Assembly (NCBI GenBank): GCA_019925095.2
Contig: CM034411.1
Coordinates: forward strand, 10,984,001-11,048,000
Direction of reading: 5' to 3'
Length of the DNA: 64,000 bases
Source: Dendrolimus kikuchii
Lineage: Eukaryota > Arthropoda > Insecta > Lepidoptera > Lasiocampidae
The position numbers were made by a program, and so were the translations under genes. Positions 56,401-63,664 of this stretch are shown here, piece after piece (within the stretch, counting starts at the first letter, position 1; every line of letters begins with the position of its first letter). The notes under the pieces were generated by a model. The model searched no databases, was not told the DNA's origin, and worked only from the letters and a program-made list of their open reading frames with translations.

Positions 56401-59400
56401 TTCCAGGTCGTCTTCAGAGAGCGGCAGCACCTTGGTAACAAATATCCCATGGCGATGATAATCGCTTTCCGTTGGGTAGACCGTCTATCCGTTTGTTTGC
56501 TGAACTTATGCAATAAAAAAGGAAAATAATTGTAAAATACCAAATACCATTTTTTCTATGTAGACTACAAAACAAAGATGTTCGTCGCGCCGGTAAGGGT
56601 GTATACATATGCACAACGTTTTCTATGCATTGTGACGTAGACTAACATATATATATAATATTATATATGTTAATTAATTTTATTTATATATATTTAATTT
56701 TATTTACATAATTTTAATATATTTTCTTCAGTAAAACTTATTTTGGTAAAAACATTTGATTTTTTAAAAGAATTAAAACTCGATTGACATTGAAAATGAC
56801 TTGTTTCACTTGAGTTACATTATCTCAGTGATATCAATCACATCCCTAGTTCATACAACCCACGCTTAATGGTGTACATTCATTAAAATGCCTGCGTGTA
56901 ATCCTAGGCATTTTGGTTGTATTCTTTCCACATTTATAATGTTACCCCAGTAACCATAAAAAATGTTCTTATGCTTTCGATAGGCAAAGGTAAAAATGGT
57001 CCCACTCCGCTAACGGTCTGTCTGTCTATATATCTGTCGCAGTTGATTATCTTAGAACCTAATAAAGTTAGAAAAAGAATATTAATAATAAAAATAATCG
57101 GCAGACAAATACACATATTGTATATCCCCAAAATAAGCAAGTTACGCTTGTGTTATGGGTAATATACAATGGACTACTCTGGGGCCGATCCCAGACACCC
57201 AGACTATACCGAGAAAATTCGTTTCCGAAATTTACCATACCAGGAATCGAACCCGGAGCCTAAACGTTAAATGAACTCGGCCGGCAAAGGCTTAGCCTGC
57301 TCAACCACAGAAGCCATCATATTCTTTATTACACACAATATTACATACAATTCTAATGATACGTGCAATGAGGAGTCTTATAGCTAAAAGCGATTTCTTT
57401 CAGACAACCTTTAAGTTCGGACGGACAGAAACTCGGTATGGAAGGAAGTTAGATATGCAATAGATATAATATAGTAACATATTAGCTCCAGGCTCTTATA
57501 CTATATTTTGTGTAATGTTTCTATCTTGCCAATATGTAACGAATCCTTTTATTGTGTCTTTGTCTTTCTGAGTGTGCACTGTTTCTAAAACTCCATTAAT
57601 TCTTCGAAAAGTAATTGTGTAACATATTTCTGTATAAAATTTATTTAAAAAAAGAGTTTTAAGTTAGATAAATAAGAAGAAAAACAATTTTTAGCTAGAC
57701 ATGTTGCTGGGGAGTTTCTTGCCGCTTCTTCTCCTAACAACAATAACACGCTGCGAAGCGGCGTACATAGAATAGGAAGTAAAATTAAATTTTAACTTAA
57801 AAAGTGTTCTCCAGTGGAACTTATTTTGAATAAAAAAAAAATTAATTTAATATTAGGGACGATCGAATGTATGGAGTCCCTAATTGCTAATGAAAACCGA
57901 TAATCAAAAAGACAGTATATCAAAAGGTTCGGCAAAACTTAAGTATTTCTTATTTTGCCGTAGATGTTTGGCATGCTCAACATACCCCACACGTCGGGCA
58001 AGATCCTGAGATACCCAGGACCATCGAGACCACGAGGCGCGTCCACGTTCATGGTGCCACCACAACGGGACAGGTAATTTTTATTTTATTTGGCGTTTTT
58101 ATTGATTCCAAATTGATTGGTGTAAAAAAGAGGGTGGACCGTAGGTGTTGGTTTTATAATAGTTTGGAAGGACTTTGTGTGCGACTTACTTGATGGTACT
58201 GCTGCGATTATCTTCGGGCCGGCCCGTTTTCTTTCTTCTTACTAGTTGATTGAACACATACAACACACACCACAGAAATTGGAGCACCGAAACGGTGCTT
58301 TATTATTTTGATATGATTTACTTGCGGGAGCGGGCAGCAGATGTCTTATATCTCAGCGCGGGCGCGGGAACGCCAAAAAAGACATTAGGCATAAAATGTC
58401 ACTGTCAATGATGTTTTTTTTTTGGCCTTAACAACTTGTTTCTTTTATTGCTGGACTACAGCAAGCAGGCTAACGTCAGCGTCGGTTACCGTCACCTAGG
58501 GATATTTTCAACAGCAAAGGCGCTTCCGTTTTTTTTTTTATTGCAGGAGTTCAGCAGACAGGCAGACGGCCCGGATGGTGAAAAGCGGTTACCATCGCCT
58601 ATGGACATTTGCAACAACAAAGGTGCTACAAATGCGCTGCTGCTCTCTTAAAGGAGATTGGCAATGTCCTGGCCAGCCTCGAATAAGGAACTAAAACCTG
58701 GTCACTAATTCCGGTAAACAACTCAAGGTTGTTATGCATACTCTAGACCAGGGGTGGTAGCCTTCCAGACGGGCAACTGCCCTACTACTTGGCTGTAGGT
58801 TGTCGTGTCGCCTCTTACGACAGGCCGCCTCGCCTGAGAAATTTGTAGTCTTTCTCCGTTCCTGCATGGATAACACGCCGCTTAAGATATGGACTATGAT
58901 AAAAATCAAGCAAGTCCGTGGCTGTCCTCTGGTTGTCACTATGTTCCTTACAGAGGTGACAAATCTCTACTGTTTATGTACGTCATTTAGCTACGGAACC
59001 ATATAGAAAACACTTAATAGAAAATAACTCATATCTCAAAAATGTCTCAAATTTGTTCAGAGCAATTTTCGACTAAAGTATTTTTGAAGATCTATAACAT
59101 CAAAGTTTGTCAGAAGTTTTCAAAAGTCAGAGGACGGAGATAACCAAAAGTAAGTAAATAGGAGTATACTACTGGAAGACTAATTTTTAATTTATATGTA
59201 TGACTTTCAAAAAATATTTTTCAGCGGAACTTAATTTGAATAAAGATTTTAGATTTGAATTTATTCACTCCACTTCTCAATCGATATTAAAATTGGTGCA
59301 GGTTTGAAACCCTGAAAAAACTGATAAGGCAGGAGCATGAGCGTGAGTTGCAGAGGAAATATGAGACCGAGCAAAAACAAGAACTCAAGGACATCATATC

Positions 59401-59413
59401 AGGGCGCGGGTAA
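41307..59413 (+). CDS. Small secreted protein gene, five coding exons, function unknown
   Basis: Five exons join in frame: 41307-41473, 43165-43281, 45435 or 45441-45531, 57964-58073 and 59302-59413. All introns are GT-AG and junction phases agree (2, 2, 0, 2). The product is 198 residues (200 with the upstream exon-3 acceptor). It starts MWSWWRACSVLMCACAVVSQ, a probable signal peptide, so a secreted protein is likely. The mature part has one Cys (in PTCDQLKAMWRFSKRQ) and one dibasic KR. The middle is rich in Pro, Tyr and Arg (SSYRDPLMYNEWPVYTPIPR; PTVPREAYGRVV). The C-terminus (FETLKKLIRQEHERELQRKY) is a charged helix or short coiled coil. No Gly-Lys-Arg amidation site is seen. I do not recognise the family. 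Introns are filled with transposons, while the exons are intact and GC-richer. An acceptor (AG at 41304-41305) just before the ATG suggests an untranslated exon further upstream. The end is TAA at 59411-59413, unless the overlapping GGTAAG is used as a donor. Confidence 0.82.
41815..42060 (-). mobile_element. LINE 3' coding fragment
   Basis: The minus strand reads GAAATGGACATATTGTGCCG, ATCCCAAATTATGGGGACG and upstream GGTATAAGCATGTAATAAG; typical of the 3' region of jockey-like LINEs and related to 26470-26640. Lies in intron 1. Confidence 0.55.
42436..43032 (-). mobile_element. TIR element D1, reversed and truncated
   Basis: Left end AAGCACCATACACACCAAAG, CCGTCGAC. The interior shares GTGTCGGCAATATGTGCCCG and GCATACGCAAGC with 33840-33900. 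Right end ACCGCCAACTAACCTACCG, ACAAAAA, the reverse of 33365-33395. The outer TIR on the right is lost. In intron 1. Confidence 0.72.
43165..43281 (+). CDS. Exon 2: RFSKRQ and Pro/Tyr-rich region
   Basis: Acceptor TTTCTTTGTCAG|ATTTTC, donor CCCAG|GTGAGAA. Encodes residues 56-94 (RFSKRQARAPEIMNEVSSYR, then DPLMYNEWPVYTPIPRAAP). 117 bp, phase 2 at both ends. Only about 40 bp separate it from a Helitron in the next intron. Confidence 0.85.
43321..43574 (+). mobile_element. Short Helitron in intron 2
   Basis: Starts A|TCTTATACTAATATACAAAG and ends CCACGCGGACGAAGTCGCGG, GCAGAAGCTAG|T. The 5' motif TCTTATACTAATAT is also duplicated at 43301. Confidence 0.82.
43582..43783 (+). mobile_element. Short Helitron (H3) directly downstream
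   Basis: Starts A|TCTTTACATATATAATTC and ends GGGCAGAACAACCTCTGCC, AGGACAGCTAG|T; a clear hairpin precedes CTAG. Only 7 bp separate it from the previous Helitron. Confidence 0.85.
43835..44400 (+). repeat. Two pieces of GC-rich repeat family G
   Basis: 43835-43930 matches the start of 36070-36430. 44220-44400 (GGGATTCGCCAGGTCGGGGTG, GCACTGGCAG, AACTAAAGATGCTATTGCC) matches 31455-31590 and 54545-54790. The frames in between are accidental. Confidence 0.55.
44412..44664 (+). mobile_element. SINE-S, internally deleted
   Basis: Head TATCCGTGCAGGAACGGAG; jumps from GTATTTGCCCGA to TAACAACTTTGAG; tail shortened after TAGGCGATGAC; ends TGCAATAAAATAAAG. Intron 2. Confidence 0.88.
44960..45287 (+). 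mobile_element. LINE-A 3' end, 13-bp TSD
   Basis: Flanked by TAAATTCTCATAA at 44947-44959 and 45288-45300. Open frame to YPARELA at 45272, nearly identical to 25810-26095. The tail is (TATG)n. It lies 147 bp upstream of exon 3. Confidence 0.93.
45435..45531 (+). CDS. Exon 3, with tandem acceptors
   Basis: Two in-frame acceptors lie 6 bp apart: TTTTAG|G (exon from 45435) and TTCAG|A (exon from 45441). They differ by two residues (FR). Encodes YQYPTVPREAYGRVVTKAPP and NVVRTPDYDE. Donor GAG|GTAAGT is strong. It ends in phase 0. Confidence 0.85.
45920..46125 (-). pseudogene. LINE-R C-terminal fragment
   Basis: The minus-strand DNA aligns to 39670-39860 of LINE-R (TTTATCGAGA..., AGAAGTCTCG, GGCCAGCGTTTTGGGAACG). 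Frames are broken by indels. The exact inverted repeat at 45970-45982/46009-46021 falls inside this match. Confidence 0.65.
46126..46614. other. Helitron end and unassigned DNA
   Basis: 46115-46150 (TATATACGTGGATTTCAATT) is shared with the Helitron end at 61515-61545. Beyond that nothing is recognised. Confidence 0.4.
46615..47037. mobile_element. TIR element, ~45-bp inverted ends
   Basis: Left GTGGCCATACACTATACTAC, CTATCGTCCAA, GGCATGACGCTGC; right, reversed, GTGACCATACACCATGCTGC, CTATTGTCCAA, GGCATAACGCTGC. About 8 mismatches in 45. Inside, GTCGTCCGTC and GACGGACGAC (46742-46780) form a second stem. No transposase. Intron 3. Confidence 0.85.
47038..48364. other. Intron DNA, nothing assigned
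   Basis: No frame, splice pattern or repeat match that I can support. Confidence 0.45.
48365..48545 (+). mobile_element. Retroposon 3' end (family K)
   Basis: GAGTTTCTTGCCGCTTCTTCTC, CGTTGCGAAGCGGTGTACAT, AGAATAGGAAGTAAAATTAA, CTCCAGTGGAACTTATTTTG and a (GAATTT)n tail. Copies at 57672-57845 and, in part, 59188-59260, all on the same strand. Confidence 0.75.
48992..49488 (+). mobile_element. Probable solo LTR, 497 bp
   Basis: Begins TGTTACGA and ends TCGTAACA, an exact 8-bp inverted pair of TG...CA type. Contains TATATAG (49030s) and AATAAAA near the 3' end. The flanking bases do not give a clear duplication. No internal region or second LTR. A diverged fragment is at 37460-37700. Intron 3. 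Confidence 0.65.
49667..49955 (-). mobile_element. tRNA-derived SINE (family T)
   Basis: On the minus strand: CGGCCTCTGTGGTTGAGCAG (A box), CTCCGGATTCGATTCCTGG (B box), GTAAATTTCGTAAACG..., ending TGTTTGTCTGCCGATTATT with an (ATT)n tail. Copies at 53971-54200 and 57097-57318, same orientation. Confidence 0.88.
49990..51150. other. Intron DNA, one GC-rich stretch
   Basis: No repeat match. 50380-50500 is GC-richer (AAATCCGCCCCGGTTCAGTG, AATGGCCGCGGAGTCAAAGG) and has the CRE-like palindrome TGACGTCA at 50463-50470. It could be a regulatory element or an unrecognised repeat. 51160-51310 has GGGGCCCTAAAGCTACAGGGGCCCC, a small stem. Confidence 0.35.
51857..52233 (+). mobile_element. Helitron H1, near full length
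   Basis: Starts TATATTAATACGTGAAGC, ends GGTCGATTTTCGACCACAGG, CGACCGACCACTA. Final CTAG lost. Intron 3. Confidence 0.88.
52755..53010 (+). pseudogene. LINE C-terminal coding fragment
   Basis: Encodes ...LDNMERLVVTEAEGKRPRG, RSPNRWIDQVAAQLDISISS and, after a stop, SRWKRALVHDPQQ: the RGRP...W region after the RT of LINEs. Different family from LINE-A. Confidence 0.65.
53267..53339 (+). tRNA. tRNA-Arg (anticodon ACG)
   Basis: 73 nt, all arms intact. The acceptor GGCCCTG pairs with CAGGGTC (one G-U) and is followed by discriminator G. D arm GCGC...GCG, anticodon arm TCTGA-CTACGGA-TCAGA with ACG at 34-36, T arm CCAGG-TTCGAAT-CCTGG. A box TGGCGCAACGG and B box GGTTCGAATCC are both good. A T run (53353-53356) follows as Pol III terminator. 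No intron and no CCA. It reads CGU/CGC/CGA Arg codons after A34-to-inosine editing. It lies inside intron 3 of the secreted-protein gene, same strand. It is not a SINE head: it has no SINE body or tail. Confidence 0.97.
53353..53356 (+). terminator. Pol III T-run terminator
   Basis: TTTT 14 nt after the tRNA 3' end. Confidence 0.7.
53971..54200 (-). mobile_element. tRNA-derived SINE (family T)
   Basis: TCGGCAGACAAACAAACATA to CAACCACAGAGGCCGT. Diverged in the middle, with the B box region (CCAAAAATCAAACTC) damaged. Intron 3. Confidence 0.85.
54545..54790 (+). repeat. GC-rich repeat (family G)
   Basis: GTGTGGGATTCGCCAGGTC, GGGATACCCACTAAAACTCC, then GGACTGTGGGCTCGCTAGCG and CCGGAGAGCTGGGTCTCTCC (a palindromic stem). 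Matches 44265-44370 in its first half. Confidence 0.55.
54937..55586. mobile_element. DNA element with perfect 30-bp TIRs
   Basis: Ends GGGGCTTCATCTGCGTTAGT... (54937-54966) and its exact reverse complement (55557-55586). The 650-bp interior is AT-rich without a transposase frame. The lack of any mismatch between the two ends argues for a recent insertion. Target duplication not clear. Intron 3. Confidence 0.88.
56080..56520 (+). mobile_element. SINE-S split by a MITE
   Basis: Head half 56080-56187 (CCGTGCAGGGAGAAAG to GGATGGCTACCATTTC) and tail half 56338-56520 (CCCCTGGTCTACAATATG to ATGCAATAAAAAA). The two halves are collinear with the consensus. Intron 3; 55600-56079 holds nothing assigned. 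Confidence 0.9.
56188..56337. mobile_element. 150-bp hairpin MITE inside SINE-S
   Basis: Ends CTTAGTGCGAGGTTTTTTTA and (reversed) CTTAGTTCGGATTTTTTTA; the inversion goes on through CTCGATCACG.../CTCGACCATG..., for about 60 bp per arm. A possible duplication of TTCTG/CCCTG flanks it. Confidence 0.85.
57097..57318 (-). mobile_element. tRNA-derived SINE (family T)
   Basis: ATCGGCAGACAAATACACAT to CTCAACCACAGAAGCC. The B box (reversed) CCAGGAATCGAACCCGGAG is well kept. Preceded by (AATA)n, the tail. Confidence 0.88.
57672..57845 (+). mobile_element. Retroposon family K, second copy
   Basis: GAGTTTCTTGCCGCTTCTTCTC to GAACTTATTTTGAATAAA and an A run. It lacks the TATGTATGACCATC segment of the first copy. 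It ends about 120 bp before exon 4. Confidence 0.78.
57964..58073 (+). CDS. Exon 4
   Basis: Acceptor TTTTGCCGTAG|ATG, donor GACAG|GTAATT. Encodes residues 126-161, MFGMLNIPHTSGKILRYPGP, SRPRGASTFMVPPQRD. It begins with a Met codon by chance of phase. Confidence 0.85.
58190..58440 (-). mobile_element. Possible solo LTR
   Basis: On the minus strand: a GC-rich start (GTTCCCGCGCCCGCGC), TATA-like GATATAAGACATC, AATAATAAAGCACCG (polyadenylation-like), GGTGCTCCAATTTCTGTG, and the palindrome GGGCCGGCCC near the end. This is the order of an LTR, but the ends are not fixed. Intron 4. Confidence 0.4.
58438..58525 (-). mobile_element. SINE-S tail, old copy
   Basis: TTTTATTGCTGGACTACAGC to AACAGCAAAGGCGCTTCC: a diverged tail into which the next SINE-S inserted. 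Confidence 0.7.
58529..58871 (-). mobile_element. SINE-S with a 30-bp insertion
   Basis: T run 58529-58539 to the reversed head CGTTCCTGCATGGATA. About 30 bp (AATGTCCTGGCCAGCCTCG...) are inserted at 58660-58690. Confidence 0.9.
59188..59260 (+). mobile_element. Retroposon family K, 3' tail only
   Basis: TTTATATGTATGACTTTCAA to GGAACTTAATTTGAATAAAG and GATTTGAATTTATT. Just upstream of exon 5. Confidence 0.65.
59302..59413 (+). CDS. Exon 5, probable terminal exon
   Basis: Acceptor TTGGTGCAG|GTTTG. Encodes FETLKKLIRQEHERELQRKY, ETEQKQELKDIISGRG, then TAA at 59411-59413. The sequence GCGG|GTAAGA across the stop would also serve as a donor, so a further exon beyond is possible. I find no clear continuation up to 64000. 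Confidence 0.8.
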
Positions 59414-59748
59414 GAATTTTCTCTTCTTCTATCCTGGCAACACCTCAATCATCATTATTATATTCAAGCAATTTCAATTGCCTTCGAACCGTCCGCTTCG
59501 GACCCCGGGGTCTGTCAGCCTGCTTTTCAGCTACGAACGGTGTTCCATTGTTACACTATTGGTACACAATTCATTTTTACAACTTTACAATGTAATGTTA
59601 TCTAATCCACCTAAAGCTAAATAGGAGGCTAAATATTGCCTCCTAAAGTCGTGAAAATCTGTCTGCTGTCCATGTATGTCATTTTATTTTTTTCCTTTTT
59701 TCTTTGTTGCATAATAATTACAGATAATTTAAGAATTTCCTTTAAATC

Positions 59749-59884
59749 AGGTTGCCTGGAAGAGATCGCTTTTAGCGATAAGGCCGTCCGCCTTTTGTTT
59801 TACCAAGTAACTATCGTCTTGTTGTGCATTTTTGTAATTTCTGTTTTGGTGAACAATAAAGTGCCGTCTATGTCTATGTCTATG
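59749..59884 (+). mobile_element. LINE 3' UTR with (TGTCTA)n tail
   Basis: GGTTGCCTGGAAGAGATCGC, TTTTAGCGATAAGGCCGTCC, GTGAACAATAAAGTGCCGTC, then TATGTCTATGTCTATG. Same family as 22004-22125 and 7035-7100. It may supply a polyadenylation signal (AATAAA at 59855) for the gene upstream; that is an inference. Confidence 0.75.
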
Positions 59885-60323
59885 AAAATTAGGTCTCCCT
59901 CACAGCCCCTATAATTTTTAACTAATGAAGTAAAAATTCTGCAAAAATCAAGGTGTTAAAGCAAAAAATACTGTCGAAGAAAGTTATTTTCAACAATTAT
60001 ATCCATTGTGTAATGTTTGAGATTTTAGATATTTTCGATGACTCGGAAGCCAAATGATAAAAAAAAATGTTTTTTACTTCAGAGGATCCCATATTAACTT
60101 ATAAGTTAATTTGTTTTTAGTGTTTGAAATAGAATAAAATATACTTTATCATAGAAAAAATGCTAGATAAAATCAAGGACTTTAATATTCAAGTAAAATC
60201 GATGGTCTTATCACCCATGGTGATTTCTTCCAGTCATCCTTTGGATAGAGTATAAGAAAGACTACTAAATTCAGTACTTGACAATGCAGCAATTCTACAA
60301 TAACTCAGTTTATAAATAATAAT

Positions 60324-60560
60324 TTATAAAATAATTTTAAAAAATAAGCTTGCGCAGATCAGCCTCCACTCACTCCAGTATTTGGGCCGAGCAATTGGTC
60401 GCCATCCCGTTGGTCTGCCCAGATAGGCTGTTTCCACCGCGCGATTCTCCCCCATTTTATAGCCAAGCCAGCGCAAGCGATGTGCCTTGCTCTCGCCTAT
60501 GACAGGCAAGAGACAGCGCTGAACAGAAAGGCGTGGAGTATTCTCATTTCGGAGGCCAAG
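60324..60560 (-). pseudogene. LINE C-terminal coding fragment
   Basis: The minus strand reads SKAHRLRWLGYKMGENRAVE, TAYLGRPTGWRPIARPKYW, the conserved LRWLGH...GRPxGRRPxGRPKxRW segment after the RT of many LINEs. A separate family from LINE-A. 59885-60323 holds nothing assigned. Confidence 0.7.
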
Positions 60561-60815
60561 ACTTATTTTGGGTCGTTAGGCGGGCATAATACATACCTAC
60601 TATCTAAGTTAAATGTATATTTAATTTAAATAAATAATAAATGTAGATGTTATACATTTATATATTAATACGTAAAGCAAAACCTTCGTACACCTTTTTA
60701 CGAAAATTAGGATTAGGAGTATGAAATTTCGCACACTTATAGTTTATATAGAGAAGCCAGCTACGAATGCTAATATTTTTTTAATTATGCATAAAAAAAA
60801 CATTACACATACTGC

Positions 60816-60817
<2 letters not shown>

Positions 60818-60872
<55 letters not shown>
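60818..60872. repeat. (TA)n microsatellite
   Basis: About 26 TA units between the Helitron and the LINE-A 5' junction. Confidence 0.95.
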
Positions 60873-60875
<3 letters not shown>

Positions 60876-60877
60876 CA

Positions 60878-61252
60878 CTAGTGACGCTCGCGGACCGCGT
60901 TCGTAATACCGAAGTAAGAAAGAGAGTTGGTAAGGTAAGGAAAGGAATGCTCCGGTGGTTCGGGCATGTGGAAAGAATGCATGATGAAAGAATGACTAAA
61001 CAGATATACAATGCAAAAGTGGATGGATGCAGAAGTCGTGGAGGGCCACGACACACCTTCCATGATCAAATTGATCGTGTACTAGCGGAAGGTGATGTCA
61101 GGAGCCTTAAGAACAGACGAGCTTGCATGACAAGAGTTATGAATGTCAAAGAAGCAAGTGAGGTGTGTAAGAATAAGCCTAAATGGCACTCTGTTGTTCG
61201 TGCCTACCCCGCAAGGGAACTGGCGTGAAGTTATGTATGTATGTATGTATGT
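60878..61252 (+). mobile_element. LINE-A 3' end with a 29-bp internal gap
   Basis: TGACGCTCGCGGACCGCGTT onward matches 25729-26121. It lacks the stretch between GAGAGTTGGT and AAGGTAAGGAAAGG (CTGAAAGAGAGTGTCGGGGTG...). Ends YPARELA then (TATG)n. The frame stays open, since 25619-type codons resume in phase. Confidence 0.92.
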
Positions 61253-61395
61253 ATAATACTCATATATACATACTCTTTTGTTTATTGTTAAAGTCAAATA
61301 AACAGTGTTGTAGCCTTGGCGAAATCTGTGATTATAGTCTGTGATATAAATTATTGTGGTCGAATTTCCAACACAGGCGACCACTAGTATATATT

Positions 61396-61545
61396 ATACT
61401 AGCTAATACCTGCCCGTTTCGTTTCTTAGCTGACCTCTACTTGGCGAAAGGGAGATCCATGCCAAATTTCAAGTCTATAGGTATTATAGTTCCCGAGATA
61501 TCGTGATGAGTCACTATATACGTGGATTTCAATTATACATATAGA
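61396..61545 (-). mobile_element. Short Helitron
   Basis: Starts CTAGCTAATACCTGCCCG, with CCAAATTTCAAGTCTATAGG, and ends TTATACATATAGA|T. Its end is shared with 46115-46150. Confidence 0.7.
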
Positions 61546-61958
61546 TTATATACATACAAAAGTAAACAATAACACTACAACATGAAATAGTAATTTTTAA
61601 CTAATCATTTAACAGAAAGTAATGATCGTGTCTGCTTGATTGTTAATGATAGGCCTTTCTAGAGTTGAATATCCTGAACGATAAGACTTATTGTAAAAGC
61701 TTGTTCTGTTAATGGGCGTATTCAGTTTCAAATTCTCAGACAATCGAAACAATCTCGAATCACTGTAATTAAGGAACTGAAAGCGTTCCTTGACATAGTT
61801 AGGGTACTTGGGATTAAACATTATTGGGATTAAGTGTCTAATTTTATTTTATAAGTCTAAAAAATTACGGAGTTTGATAAAATAAAAAATAGCACAGCAC
61901 AATATTCCACTATTCAATTTCCACCAAAATACTGAGTGACTCTGGCATAACATCGGGC

Positions 61959-62108
61959 CTTTACCGCCATTTTATCGTAAGCGATATTTGGACCTGTAGT
62001 TTTTGTTACAAAAGATATTTTAAACTACTATTTTGTTTTAAAACTTTCGATTTTTGGTTAACTAGAGTAAGTAATGTAACTAAAACTGAAAATCTTAAAA
62101 CAAAATAT
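61959..62108. mobile_element. Left half of the 19065-19369 MITE
   Basis: CTTTACCGCCATTTTATCG, TAAGCGATATTTGGACCT, TTGTTACAAAAG, then ATTTTGTTTTAAAAC. The matching right half is absent. 61546-61958 holds nothing assigned. Confidence 0.65.
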
Positions 62109-62149
62109 CGGGATATAAAGTATTCTAAGTTAAGACCCGATTATACCCG

Positions 62150-62365
62150 GAGTATAATCTAGCTCTGTGTCGAGTTTCACTTCAATGCGTTCAGTAATTC
62201 AAGGGATGCTCTACCAGACAGACAGACGGACACAGACAAAACTCTACAAGTTGCATTTTCGGAATCTTCTGGTCTGAATTGTCTGTTCTGATTTTTTTCC
62301 CATATTTAAAGGCAATATACAAACTCGAATCATTTATAGATTTATTATATTATAGACTAAGTTTC
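62150..62365 (+). repeat. Dispersed repeat, copy of 18215-18420
   Basis: See 18215-18420; GGATGCTCTACCAGACAGAC and GGCAATATACAAACTCGAAT are shared. Confidence 0.6.
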
Positions 62366-62499
62366 ACCAAGGTCTAGTCTAAAATAAATTAAAGATTTTG
62401 AAACAAAGTAATAATTTAAAATAACATTTGAAACAGATAAGCTTGGTAAGTGTTTTTGTTCAATAAATGTTTTATTAACTTACGAAGACTAATTTATTG

Positions 62500-63351
62500 A
62501 TTACTAAAATTTACCCCGCCTGCTGCGCCGCGGGTCAACAGTTTACCCGTCTTCCTGTAAGTAATACAATAGTCTACAGTTCCTTTTAAATACTGTAAAA
62601 CTCGCTTAGCTGCCAAACAATGACTCTTGTCATAACGGTTATTGGCTCAAATAACTTACAGCGTAAGCTATATCAGGCCTAGTATTTACAGCTATATACA
62701 TTAAAAATCCCAATAAGTTTTGGTAAGGATACTCACAGCTCTGCTCACTCTTTTTGAGCTTATTATTTTGTAACGGTGTAGACTTCTCCTTACAATCTTT
62801 CATACCAAAACGTTTCAAAACAACTCTTGTATATGTTTTTTGGCTGACTGATATGTTCTTATTTTCGTCATATTTAAGCCCAAACAATATTTTAATGGAC
62901 CCAAATCTTTTAATGAGAAATCTTTTTCCAAATCACTTTTGACAATGTCCAATGAAATTTTTTCTTTGTAAAATAAAATAATATCATCGACATATACGGT
63001 GAGTATGACAGTTTCATCATTAAAACATTTTAAGTATATACAAGATTCGGAAGAGGTTTGCTTAAAACCTATGATTGATAAAATTTCGTTTAATTTTATA
63101 TTCCATGCTCGTGCAGCCTGTTTTAGGCCATATACCGATTTCCTTAATAAGCAAACTTTGTTCTCTGCACCTTGCCTGACGTCAATGGGAGTGGCATCAG
63201 TGTCAGGGTATCCAACTATGCAATTCCACAGATTTTCATGTAGAAGATACATGCGCATTTTAAACTTCCATGAAGCAAAGTCGCCTCTTCCTTTTAAATA
63301 TATTGCCAATGAATGCAGGCTTGATACTGTTTTCTTATGATCCCCTGACAT
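62500..63351 (-). pseudogene. Copia retrotransposon, large internal deletion
   Basis: Reading on the minus strand from 63351: a Gag start with YLKGRGDFASWKFKMRMYLL and WNCIVGYPDTD, then at about 63175 an abrupt jump into RT (NKVCLLRKSVYGLKQAARAW), with LTVYVDDIILF (YVDD at 62983-62994) and LGPLKYCLGL. A frameshift near 62890 leads to ...KTYTRVVLKRFGMKDC..., RPDIAYAVSYLSQ (62640) and, after a further shift, YDKSHCLAAKRVLQYLKGT (62560-62635). Protease, integrase and most of Gag are gone, so Gag is fused in frame to RT. It is dead: frameshifts, and no LTR visible in the window. Confidence 0.88.
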
Positions 63352-63664
63352 TTTTTTTTTATTGCAGGAGATCAGCAGACAGGCAGACGGCCCACTTGAT
63401 GGAAAGCGGTTACTGTCGCCTATGGACATTTGCAACACTAAAGTTGCTACAAATGCGCTGCTGCTCTCTTAAGGGAAACTGGAACCTGGTCACTAATGCC
63501 GGAACACAACACAAGGTTGTTATGGTGACATACTCTAGACCAGGGGTGGTAGCCATCCAGTCGGGCAAATGCCCTACCACCTGGCTGTGGGTTGTTTTGT
63601 CGCCTCTTACGACAGGCCGCCCGGCCGCAGGGAATTGTATTCTTTCTCCGTTCCTGCACGGATA
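63351..63664 (-). mobile_element. SINE-S inserted at the Copia Gag start
   Basis: T run 63351-63360, ATTGCAGGAGATCAGC, reversed head CGTTCCTGCACGGATA. Intact, close to the 19382-19695 copy. Its tail adds a false N-terminus (MLQMSIGDSN...) to the Copia frame. Confidence 0.94.

Larger units (their letters stand above)
60658..61387 (+). mobile_element. Helitron H1 split by LINE-A
   Basis: Starts TATATATTAATACGTAAAGC, interrupted from about 60818 by (TA)n and LINE-A, resumes at ATATACTCTTTTGTTTATTG and ends CAGGCGACCACTAG|T at 61387. Confidence 0.88.

Noticed and set aside
59337..59624. 95-codon frame as an alternative protein
   Set aside because: It overlaps exon 5 in another frame; the exon-5 frame has matching splice phases and coding character.
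62815..63438. 207-codon frame as an intact Copia protein
   Set aside because: Its first ~30 codons come from a SINE tail, the interior has a large deletion, and it is frameshifted before the end of the RT.
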